Source: Calliphora vicina (lineage: Eukaryota; Arthropoda; Insecta; Diptera; Calliphoridae). From it: DNA of 64,000 nucleotides. The notes beneath the pieces are model-generated. The model had not been told where the DNA came from. It made no database searches and worked only from the letters and a program-made list of their open reading frames with translations. Shown here one piece after another: positions 10,129-22,766 of the stretch. The stretch is from the NCBI RefSeq assembly GCF_958450345.1, contig NC_088781.1, forward strand, positions 21,047,857-21,111,856, read 5' to 3'. Numbering within the stretch: position 1 is the first letter of the stretch; every line of letters starts with the position of its first letter. The translations under genes were made by a program, and so were the position numbers.

Positions 10129-11945
10129 TGTAAAAAAAATTAAAAGGCCAAATAAAAATAATCCACAAGAAGAATTAAAATTTTTCACTTTTTTTTTTAA
10201 TTACAGCCAAAAAACATCAGAAGTTTACTTTTGTATAAATAACTAACCGCCTGACTTAAGAGTTCATATAAGCATGGAAATAAGTTGTGTGCTTTTCATA
10301 AATAAATATTTTCTAATATAAAAATTATTAATATATGACCTGGATCACTATCGTTAACACTGGCATTTAAACGTATATGTATTTAGTATAGTTTTATGAT
10401 TAAGTAGAATTATAATTTATAAATAATAATATGCCTATGATTAAGAACACTTGATTATTATTAGTTTTGTATACGCAGCTACTAAACTTAGCACGGTGGT
10501 TTTTTAAAAATCATGTTTATACATATGAATCATATTTACAATTACTTTTTATTGCTGTTTACATCTTTTAAATTACCACAATTGATGCTCGGATTAGTGC
10601 GACACTTGTTATCATACTGCAATAGTAAACATTTGAAGCGCATAGGATCATGAAACGCATGCTGTGAAGTTTAGAAAGAAAATAATTAGATTTTTTTAGT
10701 TAACAAAATCATATATTAAATATTACTTAATAGTCGCCTTTAGTTATAAAGGAGTCATAATTATTTTCCTAAGAGAATATACATTAAAAGTGTTTGTGTC
10801 CCAAGAAAATTGTCTAGAACGTGACATTCGAAAGCATTTTATTGGCTTTACGTTTATTACAAAAGATTTACTTCTTTGTCTTGTCGTTGTATATTGAATA
10901 CTAGTAGTAAAGATAGCTTCAAAAACGCCACAAAAAATAGAGGCTAGACGTAGCAAATAATACTTACAAAATTTTCATGTTATTAAGCAAAATGTAAGGA
11001 AAATTGTATGATGAGCATTTCCACTGTCAAGAACCCGACATTTAAAGTGAAAATTATTTGTCCATTTTTCGAAAGCATCGTAGTTTTATGTTTAGTACAA
11101 AAGGATGACTATGTTTTTTTGTTGTGTTCAATATAACAGTAATAAAGATGGCTTCAGAACCGTCACAAAAAATATAACTCGTTTTCGACAACAAAATTTT
11201 AAAATCCCTGAATTAGAACATAATATTTGAAGGCGAATTTATTTAACTGAAAAATTCTTTATACTTTAGATTCACTAAGGTTAGATTTTTTCTTTCGGCT
11301 CAACTTTTGCCCATGTAAATATGCATGTTAAAATAATAAAAACATTTGATTTTTAAAAAACAACACTTAGAATGACGAACGTGACAATGCTACTAAATTT
11401 TGATTTGAATTGCAACAAGAACGCGACATTAGAACATGAACTAAACCCTTTTACTTTTTTCGCACTTTATCTCTACTGAATTTTATGATATTTGGTATAT
11501 GGGACATTTCACATATATATATAAAACGCACTAATAAAATAACATTCCGACTTAAATATAAATTGCATATATTAAGTTTATAAGGTTTTGTGGTTAAGTA
11601 AAAGTGAAGGAAGTTGAAAACGAATATAAATATGACTTATGATTAAGTGAATGAATGAGAGTTTTTATTTGAATTTTATTGTAGGTACTTATTGCAGGGT
11701 GATTTTTTAAATAATATTTTTAGTTCTTTAGCAATAAATATCGGTAAATTTATAGTTTAATGATAAATTCTAAAAGATAATTTTTAGTTTGAAAGCAAAA
11801 ACTTCCCGTAAGTCTATTAAAACACGTCATCAATTTTATTAATAGGTATATTAGAGTAGTGCTTATTTGCAGTTTTTAATTTTTGAAGCTATCAAGGTCT
11901 AAACTTGTTCTTCCTCCTCTAAAAAACAAATGCTGACAATTTTAG
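10129..11945. other. AT-rich DNA, no gene; includes a diverged duplication
   Basis: No convincing coding frame. Two stretches, about 10790..10955 and 11030..11180, are diverged copies of one 150-bp sequence. Shared parts are GAACNNGACATT, TAGTAATAAAGATNGCTTCA and CNCCACAAAAAATA. The phrase AAGAACGCGACATTA also appears at 11412 and 29570. Confidence 0.45.
10790..11180 (+). repeat. diverged tandem pair, ~150-bp unit
   Basis: Unit 1 (10790..10955) and unit 2 (11030..11180) align over CGAAAGCAT, a run with TTTACGTTTA/TTTATGTTTAGTACAAAAG, then TTGTNTTCAATANNAGTAAT and ATAGCTTC/ATGGCTTC followed by GCCACAAAAAAT. They are degenerate, and nothing points to a function. Confidence 0.5.
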
Positions 11946-11949
11946 CAAA

Positions 11950-14010
11950 ATCATATAATCGTCTCTCTTCTATAGTCTTCTAAAGTCTTAAGTTTCTCGT
12001 CTGTAATCTCTCGTCCATAGCCTGTCATTTATATTTTCTCGTATATAGTCTATCTTCTAAAGTCACTCGTCTAAAGTTTGTCACCTATAGTCACTCGTCT
12101 GAAATTTCTCTTCAATAGTCACTTGTCTATAGTCCTCGATAATAGTCCCTCCTCTATTGTCTCACGTCAATAGTCTATTGTCTCTATTTAACAGGCTATC
12201 ATCTATAGTTTCTCGTCAAATGTCTCTCGTCTAAAGTCTCTCGTCTATAGTCTCTCGTCTATAGTCTATAGTCTATCGTCTATAGTCTCTTATCTATAGT
12301 CTCTCGTCTATAGTCTCTCGTCTATAGTCTATCGTCTATAGTCTCTCGTCTATAGTCTCTAGTCTCTAGTCTCTCGTCTATAGTCTATAGTCTCTCGTCT
12401 ATAGACGTATCGTATAAAGTATCTAGTCTATAGTTTATAGTTTCTGGCCAAGTTTCTCTCGTCTATAGGATCTAATAAAAACTATCTTGTCTAAATTCTT
12501 TCATCTATAGTCCCAAATCTGAATTCTCTCATATATAGTCTCCTCTATTGTCTCTTGTCAATAGTCTATTGTCTCTATTTAACAGGCTATCATCTATAGT
12601 CTCTCGTCTATAGTCTCTAGTCTGTAGTCTCTCGTCTATAGTCTCTAGTATCTCGTCTATAGTCTCTAGTCTATAGTCTCTCGTCTATAGTCTCTCGTCT
12701 ATAGTCTATCGTCTATAGTCTATAGTCTCTCGTCTATAGTCTCTCGTCTATAGTCTCTAGTCTATAGTTTCCCGTCTATAGTCTCTCGTCTATAGTCTCT
12801 CGTCTATAGTCTATAGTCTCTCGTCTATAGTCTATAGTCTCTCGTCTATAGTCTATAGTCTATAGTCTCTCGTCTATAGTCTATAGTCTCTCGTCTATAG
12901 TCTATAGTCTCTCGTCTATAGTCTCTCGACTATAGTCTCTCGTCTATAGACGTATCGTATAAAGTATCTAGTCTATAGTTTATAGTTTCTCGCCAAGTTT
13001 CGTCAAAAGTCTCTCGTCTATAGTCTTTTGTCTATAGTCTCTTGTCTATAGTCTTTCGTCTATAGTCTCTCGTCTATAGTCTTTCGTCTATAGTCTCTCG
13101 TCTATAGTCTATAGTCTCTCGTCTATAGTCTATAGTCTCACGTCTATTGTCTCTCGTCTATAGTCTATAGTCTCTCGTCTATTGTCTCTCGTCTATAGTC
13201 TATAGTCTATAGTCTCTCGTCTATAGTCTATAGTCTCTCGTCTATAGTCTCTCGCCTATAGTCTCTCATCTATAGTCTCTCGTCTATAGTCTCTCGTCTC
13301 TCGTCTATAGTCTATAGTCTCTCGTCTATAGTCTCTCGTCTATAGTCTCTCGTCTCTCGTCTATAGTCTATAGTCTCTCGTCTATAGTCTCTCGTCTCTC
13401 GTCTATAGTCTCTCGTCTATAGTCTATAGTCTCTCGTCTATAGTCTCTAATAAAAACTATCTTGTCTAAATTCTTTCATCTATAGTCCCAAATCTGAATT
13501 CTCTCATATATAGTCTCCTCTATTGTCTATTGTCTCTCGTCAATAGTCTATTGTCTCTAGTTAACAGTCTGTCATCTATATTCTCTCGCCTAAAGTCTCT
13601 AATCCATAGTCTCTCTTCTATAGTCTCTCATATATACTTTCCCACCTTTAGTCTCTCGCTTATAGTCTCTCATTTAAATACTCTTGCACATAGTCTCTCG
13701 TCAAGAGTCTCTCATCTAAATTCTCTCGTCTATAGTATCTTGCCTAAATTTCTCTCATATGAAGTATCTAGTCTATAGTTTATAGTTCCTCGCCAACTTT
13801 CTCTCTTCTATAGGATCTAATAAAAACTCTCTCGTCTGTAGTCCCTCGACGTTAGTCCCTTGTCTATAGTCCTTCCAAAGCCTATCGTATATTTTCTCTC
13901 ATCTGTAAATTCACGTTTATAGTCTCTCGTCTAAATTCTAGTATATAGCTTCGTAAATAGTCTAATCAATAGTATCGTTTTTGGTCCCATTTCATATCTC
14001 CTCTCTAGTC
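11950..14010 (+). repeat. satellite block of TCTATAGTCTCTCG units
   Basis: About 2 kb built almost wholly from the 14-base unit TCTATAGTCTCTCG and the 7-base subunit TCTATAG. The edges (11950..12200 and 13560..14010) are degenerate and the core (12230..13450) is nearly uniform, as expected when exchange homogenises the middle. Longer blocks recur: AGACGTATCGTATAAAGTAT at 12404 and 12953; TAATAAAAACTATCTTGTCT at about 12474 and 13449; the phrase with TTAACAGGCTATCATCTATA at 12190 and 12590. The plus strand is strongly pyrimidine-rich. Open frames in it are repeat translation only. Confidence 0.95.
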
Positions 14011-14029
14011 TCGTCTCAGATTTAACTCA

Positions 14030-15040
14030 AATTTTCATCACTTGATTTTTAGATGACAGAGAACAGTTTTGTATTTCGAAATTCTAAAATATGCAGAATA
14101 AAGGCCAACCTAATCTATATGTATAACTACTAAAAGTAATCACATATACTATTTACATACATAATTCTATTCATGTTCCGATCATTGATTATAGGGACAA
14201 AAGCAAAAAACAAAACACCAATATCAACAAAAAATACAAAAAAAAACTCCATATACTTTGTACTCTAAAACAAGACTACATAAACTAAAGAGCAAAACGA
14301 CAAAAAAACCTAAGCACATTTTCTGCTGATGTTTGTTAAAAAAAAAAATATTTTAACATTCATTTATCTTGTGTTGGCAATTTCCTTTGTTGTGTTGTAC
14401 TTCAGCAAAACGGATGTGTCTATGTTCATGTGTGTATTAGACTAGAAAAAAGCTAAACTGATGAATAACTTGACTTTTTTTCGAACATTTTCTTTAACGT
14501 TTTTTTTCGATTGCTTAAGAGTGTCATACTCTTACTCTGCTGTTTGGAAAACTGCATGCATACGATTGAAATAAAACTAAATCAAGTGAAGCATTTTCTG
14601 TCATCAGCTGAATTGAGTGCTATAAATATCAAATTGATATAGGAAAACGAAAAAATAAGAAAAAATATACGAAAAAATTGCTGTCATTTAACATTTAGAT
14701 TTTCGGATAGTGTGAGAATACATAAATGAGATTTTAAATTAATAGAGCGAGAGTTAAATTGTTGATGAAATTTTGTAATCAGGAGGTTTTTGATTTTGTG
14801 GAAGAGATAAAAAGTTGTTTAATTATTTTTTGTTTAAATATTAAATAGTTGCAGTTTTACGGAAACTAGAAAAAAAATAGTTGAGGTTAAACTAAAGATA
14901 AGAATAAGTCGGAGTGCCGAAAATTCAAAAAAATTCGAGAATCATTGAAACTGAATTCAGATAGCTAGTATTTTTTTTTAATTTTTTACCAAAAAATAAA
15001 ATCATAATGTGTTTAATACAAGTCATGATGTGAGCACTAG
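14030..15040. other. AT-rich DNA, no gene recognised
   Basis: Contains A-runs and no convincing frame or repeat match. I see nothing functional. Confidence 0.4.
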
Positions 15041-15044
15041 GGTG

Positions 15045-15640
15045 ACCCTTAATAAACAAAGTTGGATTTTGGCCAGACTCAACCCCGATTTTGGAGAACA
15101 TTGGTAAAAAAAATCACCCTGAACAAATTGTAGGTAAATCTTTTTCAGTTTTTAAATGGTGTGATCGACAAAAACTATAAGTATTTAAGTACTCTATGAA
15201 CTTCAAATATTTAAGACTATCTTTTAGGTTATGCAGGTCCATGAAATATTTTAAGGCCCTTAAAATGTTGGTAGCAAACAAAATTGAAGCTTCCATTTGA
15301 CACTAATGTTGATGGTATGAATACAGATTCATAATATAAATTTTACTGATCATAACGATTTTCACGGATATATGTGCTCACTAGGGTGGACCTTAATAAA
15401 CAAAAGTTGGATTTTGGCCAGTTTGATGAACATTGGTAAACAAATCATACCGAAAAAGTTTTAGGTTGGGGTTAAGACATGTCGCAAGCTCTCTGAAGTT
15501 TTGAGATGCATTTACAATGGAAAAAATAAATTTTTTTCAGTTTTTGTAAAAATTTTTCCATTAAAAAATTATTTTTGCAACTTAATTTAAAAGAATATTT
15601 TTCAACAAATTTTAATTTCCTTAAAATAAAACATTTTTTG
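15045..15640 (+). repeat. R2 5'-end fragments, two copies
   Basis: CACTAGGGTGACCCTTAATA at 15037 and CACTAGGGTGGACCTTAATA at 15371 each start a fragment continuing AAACAAAGTTGGATTTTGGC. The second goes on into the R2 body (GAGATGCATTTACAATGG, TTTTTCAGTTTTTGTAAAAA) to about 15600, where it decays into T-rich sequence. The first stops after about 80 bases; 15120..15360 is unrelated to the full R2 copies. Confidence 0.65.
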
Positions 15641-15649
15641 AATTTTTTA

Positions 15650-16190
15650 AAAAAAAATTTTTTAATATTTGTTTCTACATTATTTTTAAATTTATTAGCT
15701 TTTTTTTAAATTTTTTTATAGAAAAAAATGTTTTGGGTGAAAATAAAAATTTGGGTTAAAAAATATTTTTTCCGATTTTTACCTAATGCAGGTCAGACTT
15801 ACATATATAGGCCGTTGCAAAGGTCTTTTAAATATCTATCATTAGATATCCATATTGTCTATATTAATGACTTAGTAATCCAGATATAGATCAAAATTAA
15901 GTCAATAATCGAGGTTGTTCTGTTGTTTTCCTTATATCTCAATCATTTGTGGTCCGATATTCTCGATTTTAAATACAACCGAATCGGGTCTATAGCGGAT
16001 ATATTTATATATGAATCATGTATGTAAGTTATTTGGGCGCTACGAAAAGTTCATCGCTATCTATAACGATCCAGAATATATATACTTTGTGGTGTCCCAA
16101 ATGAGAAATGTAGAAATAACAAACAGAATGACAAACTTATTACATCCTTTTCTTACAAATTCATGTTGTTTTAGTTTTCTTTCAATGCTG
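15650..16190 (+). repeat. R3 interspersed element, 5'-truncated copy
   Basis: Matches the full R3 copy at 55130..55783 over GGGTTAAAAAATATTTTTTC, ATCATTAGATATCCATATTG, CTATATTAATGACTTAGTAA and CGCTATCTATAACGATCCAG, then AATGACAAACTTATTA. The 5' hairpin end is missing. No coding. Confidence 0.75.
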
Positions 16191-16199
16191 AGAAGTTTA

Positions 16200-17380
16200 A
16201 CTACATTTTATTAATGTATTTTTGTTATACTGAAATTTTCTATATATTGAAGGGAGCTGTGGCTTAATTAATATGTTAATTATTTGTTTATTTATAACTA
16301 ATATTTATCACAGCCCCATCCATAGAATAATATATCCATAGAAGCGTTACTGAGAGGGAAAAAACCTAAGTCTGTTGTCAAAAACCTAAGTCGTGAGATT
16401 GTGTTGGTGCCTTTTTAATTTTCACCAGACACACTGAGTTGTATAAAAATGTTTAAATTTTAATTTATGTAAATTTTCTTCTATTTTCAATACCAAAAAT
16501 TGAAACTCTGTTCAATAAATTAAATTCCAACACAAATAAAATTAAGTGTCAAAAATTAATAAAAAATATTTTTTTTTCGTTTGAGCAAAATTAACGTGTT
16601 TCGGAAATAAAAGGTGCTGTAAATTGTTAAAAAAAAATCATAAAATAGTGTATAGAAGTGTAATAAAGTGGTTCGGTCTGTATTTAGTCGGAAAATCAAA
16701 GGTAAAATTTCAAGTATTTTAATATGTTAATTTCTCTCACAAGTATGTTGAATTCACATATCACAAGTACGTGTGAAGAGAGGAATTATTGTTACTCTTA
16801 GCTTACTCTCAGTTGCGCCTCTAGTTGTACCCTATGGCCCCATCCTTCAACGGTAAAATAATGGCCATTGGCTTGAATAATGCCCCTGTATTAATAACGA
16901 ATATAACGCGCAACAACAGAGTTGTCCTTCTTTCACCACCTTTCCTTGTACAATCTATTCCCTTTCCAAAGAAAGTAACACAATTAATGTATAGCCAATT
17001 CTATTTCTAAAAAAATTTTCATGTTTATGAAAACTGAAATTACGGAATATAGTTTTTGAACGCATTAAGCCAAATAATATATTAATATATCGCACTGGTT
17101 CCTCTAAACAGAGTCAACTCAAAATTTAAAAGTTTTCAGTAACAGCAAAAAACTGTTTTTTTTTTAATACATTACAATGAAATTTGAAGACGGATACAAC
17201 TGTATTTTTTGGGGAAAGGGTAGAGAAAATGATAGCAGATTTTTACAGTGGGTAGATATGACCACTGTACATCGAAAATATATATTTTTTTTTGGAAAAA
17301 TTTAACTTTTTTTGTATTTGTGAGTATTTATTTATAAAAAATAATTATATATTAAAATTATAACTTCCCCATGGTACAAT
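16200..17380. other. AT-rich DNA, no gene recognised
   Basis: A short frame at 16825..17010 has no recognisable domain. A small inverted pair (GGAGCTGTG at about 16252 and CACAGCCCC at about 16310) could be a decayed repeat end. Nothing else supported. Confidence 0.35.
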
Positions 17381-17384
17381 CAGT

Positions 17385-17682
17385 TACCAGGAACAATTAT
17401 TAGAGAGAGTTTCCAATGTTCACCGTAAAACGTCAAACTATTAATTTTTTTTTTAATTTGTTGCCGCGATATTTTATAATTTTTTAATGTTTTATTCAAA
17501 TTCCTATACACTTATTTAAAAAATATGGTCTTTCTTCAAATATTAATGGTTTAAATTGAAGTTTTTGTAATAAAAATTAAAATTTACATAATTATTTTTT
17601 GTAGACATTTAATTTTTATATTTTTTCATTTTCTTTTGTTTGACGTTATAGGGAATGTATAATTTCTAATAATTGTACCTTG
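17385..17682. mobile_element. MITE-like element with ~45-bp terminal inverted repeats
   Basis: The left arm 17388..17438 contains GGAACAATTATTAGA and ends ACGTCAAAC. The right arm, read inward from 17682, contains GGTACAATTATTAGA and ends ACGTCAAAC. About 200 bases of AT-rich sequence lie between. There is no coding and the target duplication is unclear. Confidence 0.6.
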
Positions 17683-17883
17683 CTTGTTCTGCTAAAAGTT
17701 CACTAAATTAATCGCCATTTAAGCTACCATTGGGCCCACTGTGCATTGCTACTATTTATATTTTATTTGAAAAACTGCCTCTTTTGCAAGTTCAAGTTAA
17801 ATTTGCGTATACTTTATAATAAAATCTAATAAGAGATAAATATTGCTCATACTATCACTTGTCTATGTACCAATCTACAAATT

Positions 17884-17950
17884 AAGAAAAACCTTAGCAT
17901 ACCTTGAGGATGTTAAATGACGGTAACGCCTGCGTATACTTAATATATAA
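17884..17950 (+). repeat. R4 short repeat, copy 1
   Basis: Shares AAAAACCTTAGCATACCTT, GGATG, GTAACNCCTGCGTATACTTA and ATAT with 20283..20345, in the same orientation. About 65 bases; origin unknown. Confidence 0.6.
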
Positions 17951-20282
17951 AAATATAAAAGATAATAATCATACGTACATGTAAGGAATATATCAAGCAT
18001 GTTGAAAGCAATCTTTATGGCAATCTTTTTGAAAGAAAGAGATTCTATAGAAAATCGAATTGAATGAATTGAAAACTGAAAATGAATTTCAAAATTTGTA
18101 AAAATACTAGTACTTTTAGAGACAAGTATAAAATAATTTTGTTTCAAAAATTAAATTATTTGTATAAAAAGCATAAAATTGCTCTGTTGTTGTATTGCTC
18201 TCAAAAATTTTAAATTAAAGGCGAGCATGTTATTGCGTTTTTTATTTGTACGAATTTAATAAACCAAATATTTTTTCATCATCAATTTTCTCCCCTATTC
18301 TCATATTGCAAACAAAATTTTGGCTTAACTCAAAATAAAATAAAACAAAATAAAAAAATCGAATGTTTGGCCGCCTTTATTTACTTGCTGCTGTTGTGTT
18401 GTTTAATAAGTTTTATGGTTCAGGTAATTTTTAAGTAATCATGTTCCCAAGTACAGTTGAATTGTTTTCGTTGTAAGCGAGTAAAAGTATTTTTTTTCCA
18501 TTAAACTACCAGAATATGTACATGAAAACATGAATGCATGTACTATGTAGTTGAATGTGTTGTGAATATTTCGTTGCACTGCTATTCAAATGAAGCAGAC
18601 CGTAATGATATTTAAAACTTTTTCAATAGTGTGTGCGGTTTTCGTTTTATTTGAATGTGTATATATGCAAAATAAAATAAAAGAAGTGAAATACGGATGT
18701 GGAAATGAAATCAATTTAAGTAGATTTATTTATACACTGATATACTTTTGATTAAAAAAACATATGTATGAAAGAGATCGATGGTTGAAATCAATTGCTT
18801 TGGCTTTAAATAAGTATATATTTTGTTAATAAATTGTAAATAAAATTATATTTTTATGAGGACTTACAAACTTATGTCTTTATTAATTATCATTAAAATG
18901 TTGCTGGCAGATTTTTAGTTTCTTTTTATTTTGCTTTAATATTTTGTATAAAAGTTTAGTTTCTTGGACACCAAATAAATATTTTTATTTGGTTATTGAT
19001 TATTAGAACTACAGACATTTTTCAATTGCTAGAAATCTAGCAAACTTTGTTTGGTTTTTGTTTTGTGGAACATTTTTCATGATTCTTGTGGAATTTGTAG
19101 TGAAGTATTACTTTTTTATATGTTTTTTTCTGCTCTAAGTCAAGTTTAGATTTCGAAAGTTTTCTTGTTTGGTATTTTAAATCAAGGAAATAAATATTCG
19201 TATAAAAAAATGCTATAAGCTATAATAAGAATTATTTGATAATAAATAAAGCTGTAGTTTTAACAAGGGTATTTAGTTTAAATCAAACTTGACAAAACAA
19301 TGTAGGTATGGCAAACTTGTTAATAACTTTTACAGTTTTATAGCAATTTAAAAGATATTTGTTAAAGTATGTACTCCCATTTCCATCTACCACCTTATAG
19401 TCAGCTGTGTCCTCACATTACTCAACTTGAAATTGAAGTTGTGGAATAGCAGCAAGAAACAAGTAAAAAGAAACCTTAAAACTTTTACGTTGATTCGATT
19501 TGTTGCATTTGTGATTTATTTTGCATGTGTTGTTAAAGTTTTTCCAAAAATATTTGTTTTATAGATAAAGATTTCTCTCCATCGTTTGTTATTTTGTATT
19601 TCTTGCTATTTTTTCTGTTTGTTTGTATCTTTTTGTAACATCTAATAACTGTGTATGAGTGTGTGTGAATTTGTTTTTGTAGTTATTTGAAGTTATTTTG
19701 CATAGAAATGATAACACCAAGTAACAGTTGTACAAATAAACTTAAGCAAAACTTTCTACTTAAAATATAAAAAAAATAAACGTAAAACTATCCAAAGAAA
19801 TGTTAGCAAATTTGATAAATTTAGTTTTGCATTTGTAAGTGTATGTGTGTTTCTAAATGTTTTCAGTTTTAAGATTTGGCCAAACTCTGGCAAAAAGCAC
19901 GCACCATAAAACTTTTAATAATTTGTTAAGATACAGCTTTTGTTTTTGTCTCTAAAGAGTTTAAAGGTTTTTATATGGGTTTTATAGAGTTATAGATCTG
20001 TCAAAAAAAAAAAAAAAATCATCAATAAGTTAAAGTCAATTGTGGTTGAAAATAATTGGATATAAATGAGAAAATTGTTTATTATGTGCAAATTACATAA
20101 AAGTTTGTACTTCTTTACAGAAATTTGTGTAGATAGATCTACAGAAATAAGAATAAATATATACTGAGTTTTTTAACATTCTATTCCCTTTCCTGGTTAA
20201 TGAAGGTTTTTTTAATATAATACTCGCACACGAACAAATCACACTCACAAATCAGCTGTGAGCAGCTTTTATGAAAAATTAT

Positions 20283-20345
20283 GAAAAACCTTAGCATACC
20301 TTAAGGATGACATATGGATGTAACACCTGCGTATACTTAATATTG
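20283..20345 (+). repeat. R4 short repeat, copy 2
   Basis: Second copy of the 65-base sequence at 17884..17950, differing at a few positions (TTAAGGATG for TTGAGGATG; CACCTGCG for CGCCTGCG). Confidence 0.6.
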
Positions 20346-20387
20346 AAAAAAAAATAAGCAACGGTAAGACACATTTTCAGAATGTAA

Positions 20388-22380
20388 ATTTTTTATTGGG
20401 TGTATGACTTAAAAGTGCAATATTTTTGAAGGACGGAGATTAAAAGTAGCATATTTTTGAATCTAATTGAGCTATTGACTTGAAATTTTTAAGTAAGACC
20501 AACAATTAACTTATCTAAACAAAAAAATATATCTCGGAATAAATGTGGATCAAATTGTTCTTAATATTTGCAATCGTATTAAAATTTTGATATAAATTTT
20601 AGTTTTAGAAAATCAATGAATATGTAATATGTAATAAAATCTTTATTTATTAACGAAACTCAATGAAATTTCCAACGTTTTTTAAGTATATCATTCTAAA
20701 TAACAAGGTTAAAAAAAATTGTCCAAAGGTGAAAACGAATCCCGCAATTTCTAAAAATTGGAGCGAAAATCCCAAAAATTTTATTTTTTACAATTTTGCC
20801 TATAGGGTGCACATTTCCTTCGTGGCTGGGAAAATACTTTGGCGATAAATAGAGAACACATCAGGGTTTCCAAAGCTGGTTTTTGTTTTCTGATCCCAGC
20901 TTTGGGATTTTAGAACATGTGGCTCAAAGTTGAATTTTTGATAAAAAAATAGGTCAAATTCCAAAGGGCGCACAGAGGGATGGCCTCATACATTTTTTTT
21001 GCAAAAAATATAAGGAGTGGTCGTAGAGCGCTGAAATTTGGTACCGATAATTATATGGACTAAATTAAGAAAAAATTAAATTTTATACAATCCAAATTGA
21101 TTTTTTCGCATAAAATTGATTATATCCAAGCAAAAGTCTAGAAATTTGGTACATACATTTATTGATACAAAAAAGGAACGCATGCTGAGTTTCAATTAAA
21201 TCGGTCACGCCCACCGCCCACGAAACCCATACATAGATAAGAATTTTTTTGATATTTCGTTTATTATTCGACAAAAAATGTGAAGTTTTCATCCTGTTCC
21301 GAAAATGTCCGAAAACTATTTTTTCTTATAATCGAAACAAGACAAACCCACCTTTCATTTTATTATAAAAACAGCTTGGGGGAAAGTTGGCAACATTTTT
21401 TTTCTCCATGGAAAATCAAAAATAAAATAATTTTTAGAGGCTTAAAAAAATATGGTCATATCTTCATAACGGTTTATGATATCCCCATAATTTTTTTTTG
21501 TATTTATGGAGAAATGCTATATTTTTCGAATATGTTAAATTTAAATGGTATTATTAGGAAAATTATACATAAATAAACCACTGAATTGCTTGAAAATATA
21601 AGTAAATTTTGGACTTTACTTAAATTAAAAAAAAAAATTCTTATAACTATCAGTGTACATTTCATCTTTAAAGATTTATCTACAAAACTGCATCATTTGA
21701 TTTTTGAAATTAAGTGTTTGAAAAATTGACTTTTTGACACCAAAATCCCTCTGTGGGGCGTAGGGGCGACATATTTGAAAAATGTTACATGTTTTTTATG
21801 CCAAAATGTTCTCCGTAAAGATTCCTTACAGAAAAACATAAATTTGTTATATATTCTTAAAGAAAACAGTTAAAATCTTTCGCCCAAAAAACAGCAAAAA
21901 TCTACTATTTTTTTAATATTTAAATTGAAAATCGTTTATTTTTGGATCCGTAACCGACATTGCTCTGAAATCTTCTGTATGTTATTCCTAATATAGTTGT
22001 CTAACTAATAAAATAAACTTCAGTCCATTCGGTCTAAAATTACGCCCTATATATTTAAAATAGCGGGACAGGGTATGGCCAAATTTTAAAATTTAAATTT
22101 TTAAATGCCTATAACTCGAAAATTAGAAGCCGAGCGCTTTTCAAAAATATTAAAATCTTTGAAATCGGATGGGGAAAAAAAGGCACGTGTTTAAAAATTT
22201 TACATGTCGAAGGTACCCTACTTTGAGCCCCCATATCGACGCCTCTGGAGCATTTGTATGGCCTATTTTAATAATTAAAATGCTCCTTGGCTACGCCCAC
22301 GTAAAATTTTATCACGATCAGACAAACCGTTTAGAAATGCCAGATTTATTTCCAAAAAATTTCGATTCTGCACCACTGTG
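20388..22380 (+). repeat. R1 interspersed repeat, copy B, with nested element
   Basis: Same sequence order as copies A and C, interrupted at 20971..21755 by a separate element. The left edge is TTGGGTGTATGACTTAAAAG, close to the mariner terminal repeat at 33096 (TTGGGTGTACGACTAAAAAT), so R1 here may abut or include a mariner end. The right edge ends CACCACTGTG at 22380, directly joined to mariner coding sequence. Without the insert the length is about 1.2 kb. No coding. Confidence 0.75.
20971..21755. mobile_element. 785-bp TIR element with 5-bp target duplication, nested in R1
   Basis: Ends are CACAGAGGGAT at the left and ATCCCTCTGTG at the right, a perfect 11-base inverted repeat. It is flanked by GGGCG at 20966..20970 and 21756..21760. 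R1 copy C shows the uninterrupted site: AAAGGGCGTAGGG at about 38578. So the boundaries and 5-base duplication are certain. A 5-base GC-rich duplication and a CAC start recall Transib-type elements; that is inference. The frames inside have no recognisable domain. Confidence 0.85.
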
Positions 22381-22766
22381 TGATTCCGAGCCAAAATAAC
22401 TGCTCATCTTTTGAGGCCAAAAATGAATCAAGCCATTATCGGATACTGTATTGCAAAGTGAATCGTTTCCCAGAGAGAATATTCTGCATCGATCGAAACC
22501 AATAGTAGTCGGACAATAAAGAATTCGAGGCAAAACTTTCCAACCACTTCATTCTAAATACTTTTTAACAGGTATTGAAACATTTTGCCGAACGTTGTCA
22601 TGACGATTAAGATTTCACGTCTGACCGTATATTCTGGGCGTTTTTCGGCCAGTGTTTCAAATGAATCAGTTGCATTCGTCTCAGGTTCCCTGTAATGATC
22701 TGGTCAAATTTCAGCTCATAAACAGCAGCTTATAATATATAGGACCCTTAAGTTCCACCAAATATA

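Larger units (their letters stand above)
17690..20385. other. AT-rich DNA, no gene firmly supported
   Basis: Mostly AT-rich sequence without repeat matches except the two R4 fragments. A 53-codon frame at 18590..18751 with a signal-peptide-like start is noted under findings but is weak. Confidence 0.35.

Noticed and set aside
13530..13778. 82-codon frame rich in Ser/Leu (MSLVNSLLSLVNSLSSIFSR)
   Set aside because: It lies in the degenerate edge of the TCTATAGTCTCTCG satellite; the periodic Ser/Leu pattern is the repeat translated, not a protein.
20663..21576. Frames of 61..98 codons in R1 copy B and its nested element
   Set aside because: Not conserved in R1 copies A and C; the nested element frames carry no transposase motif and overlap on both strands.
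22169..22533. Overlapping 71..76-codon frames
   Set aside because: The plus-strand one is R1 sequence. The minus-strand one is the decayed mariner tail joined to R1, already annotated as a relic.
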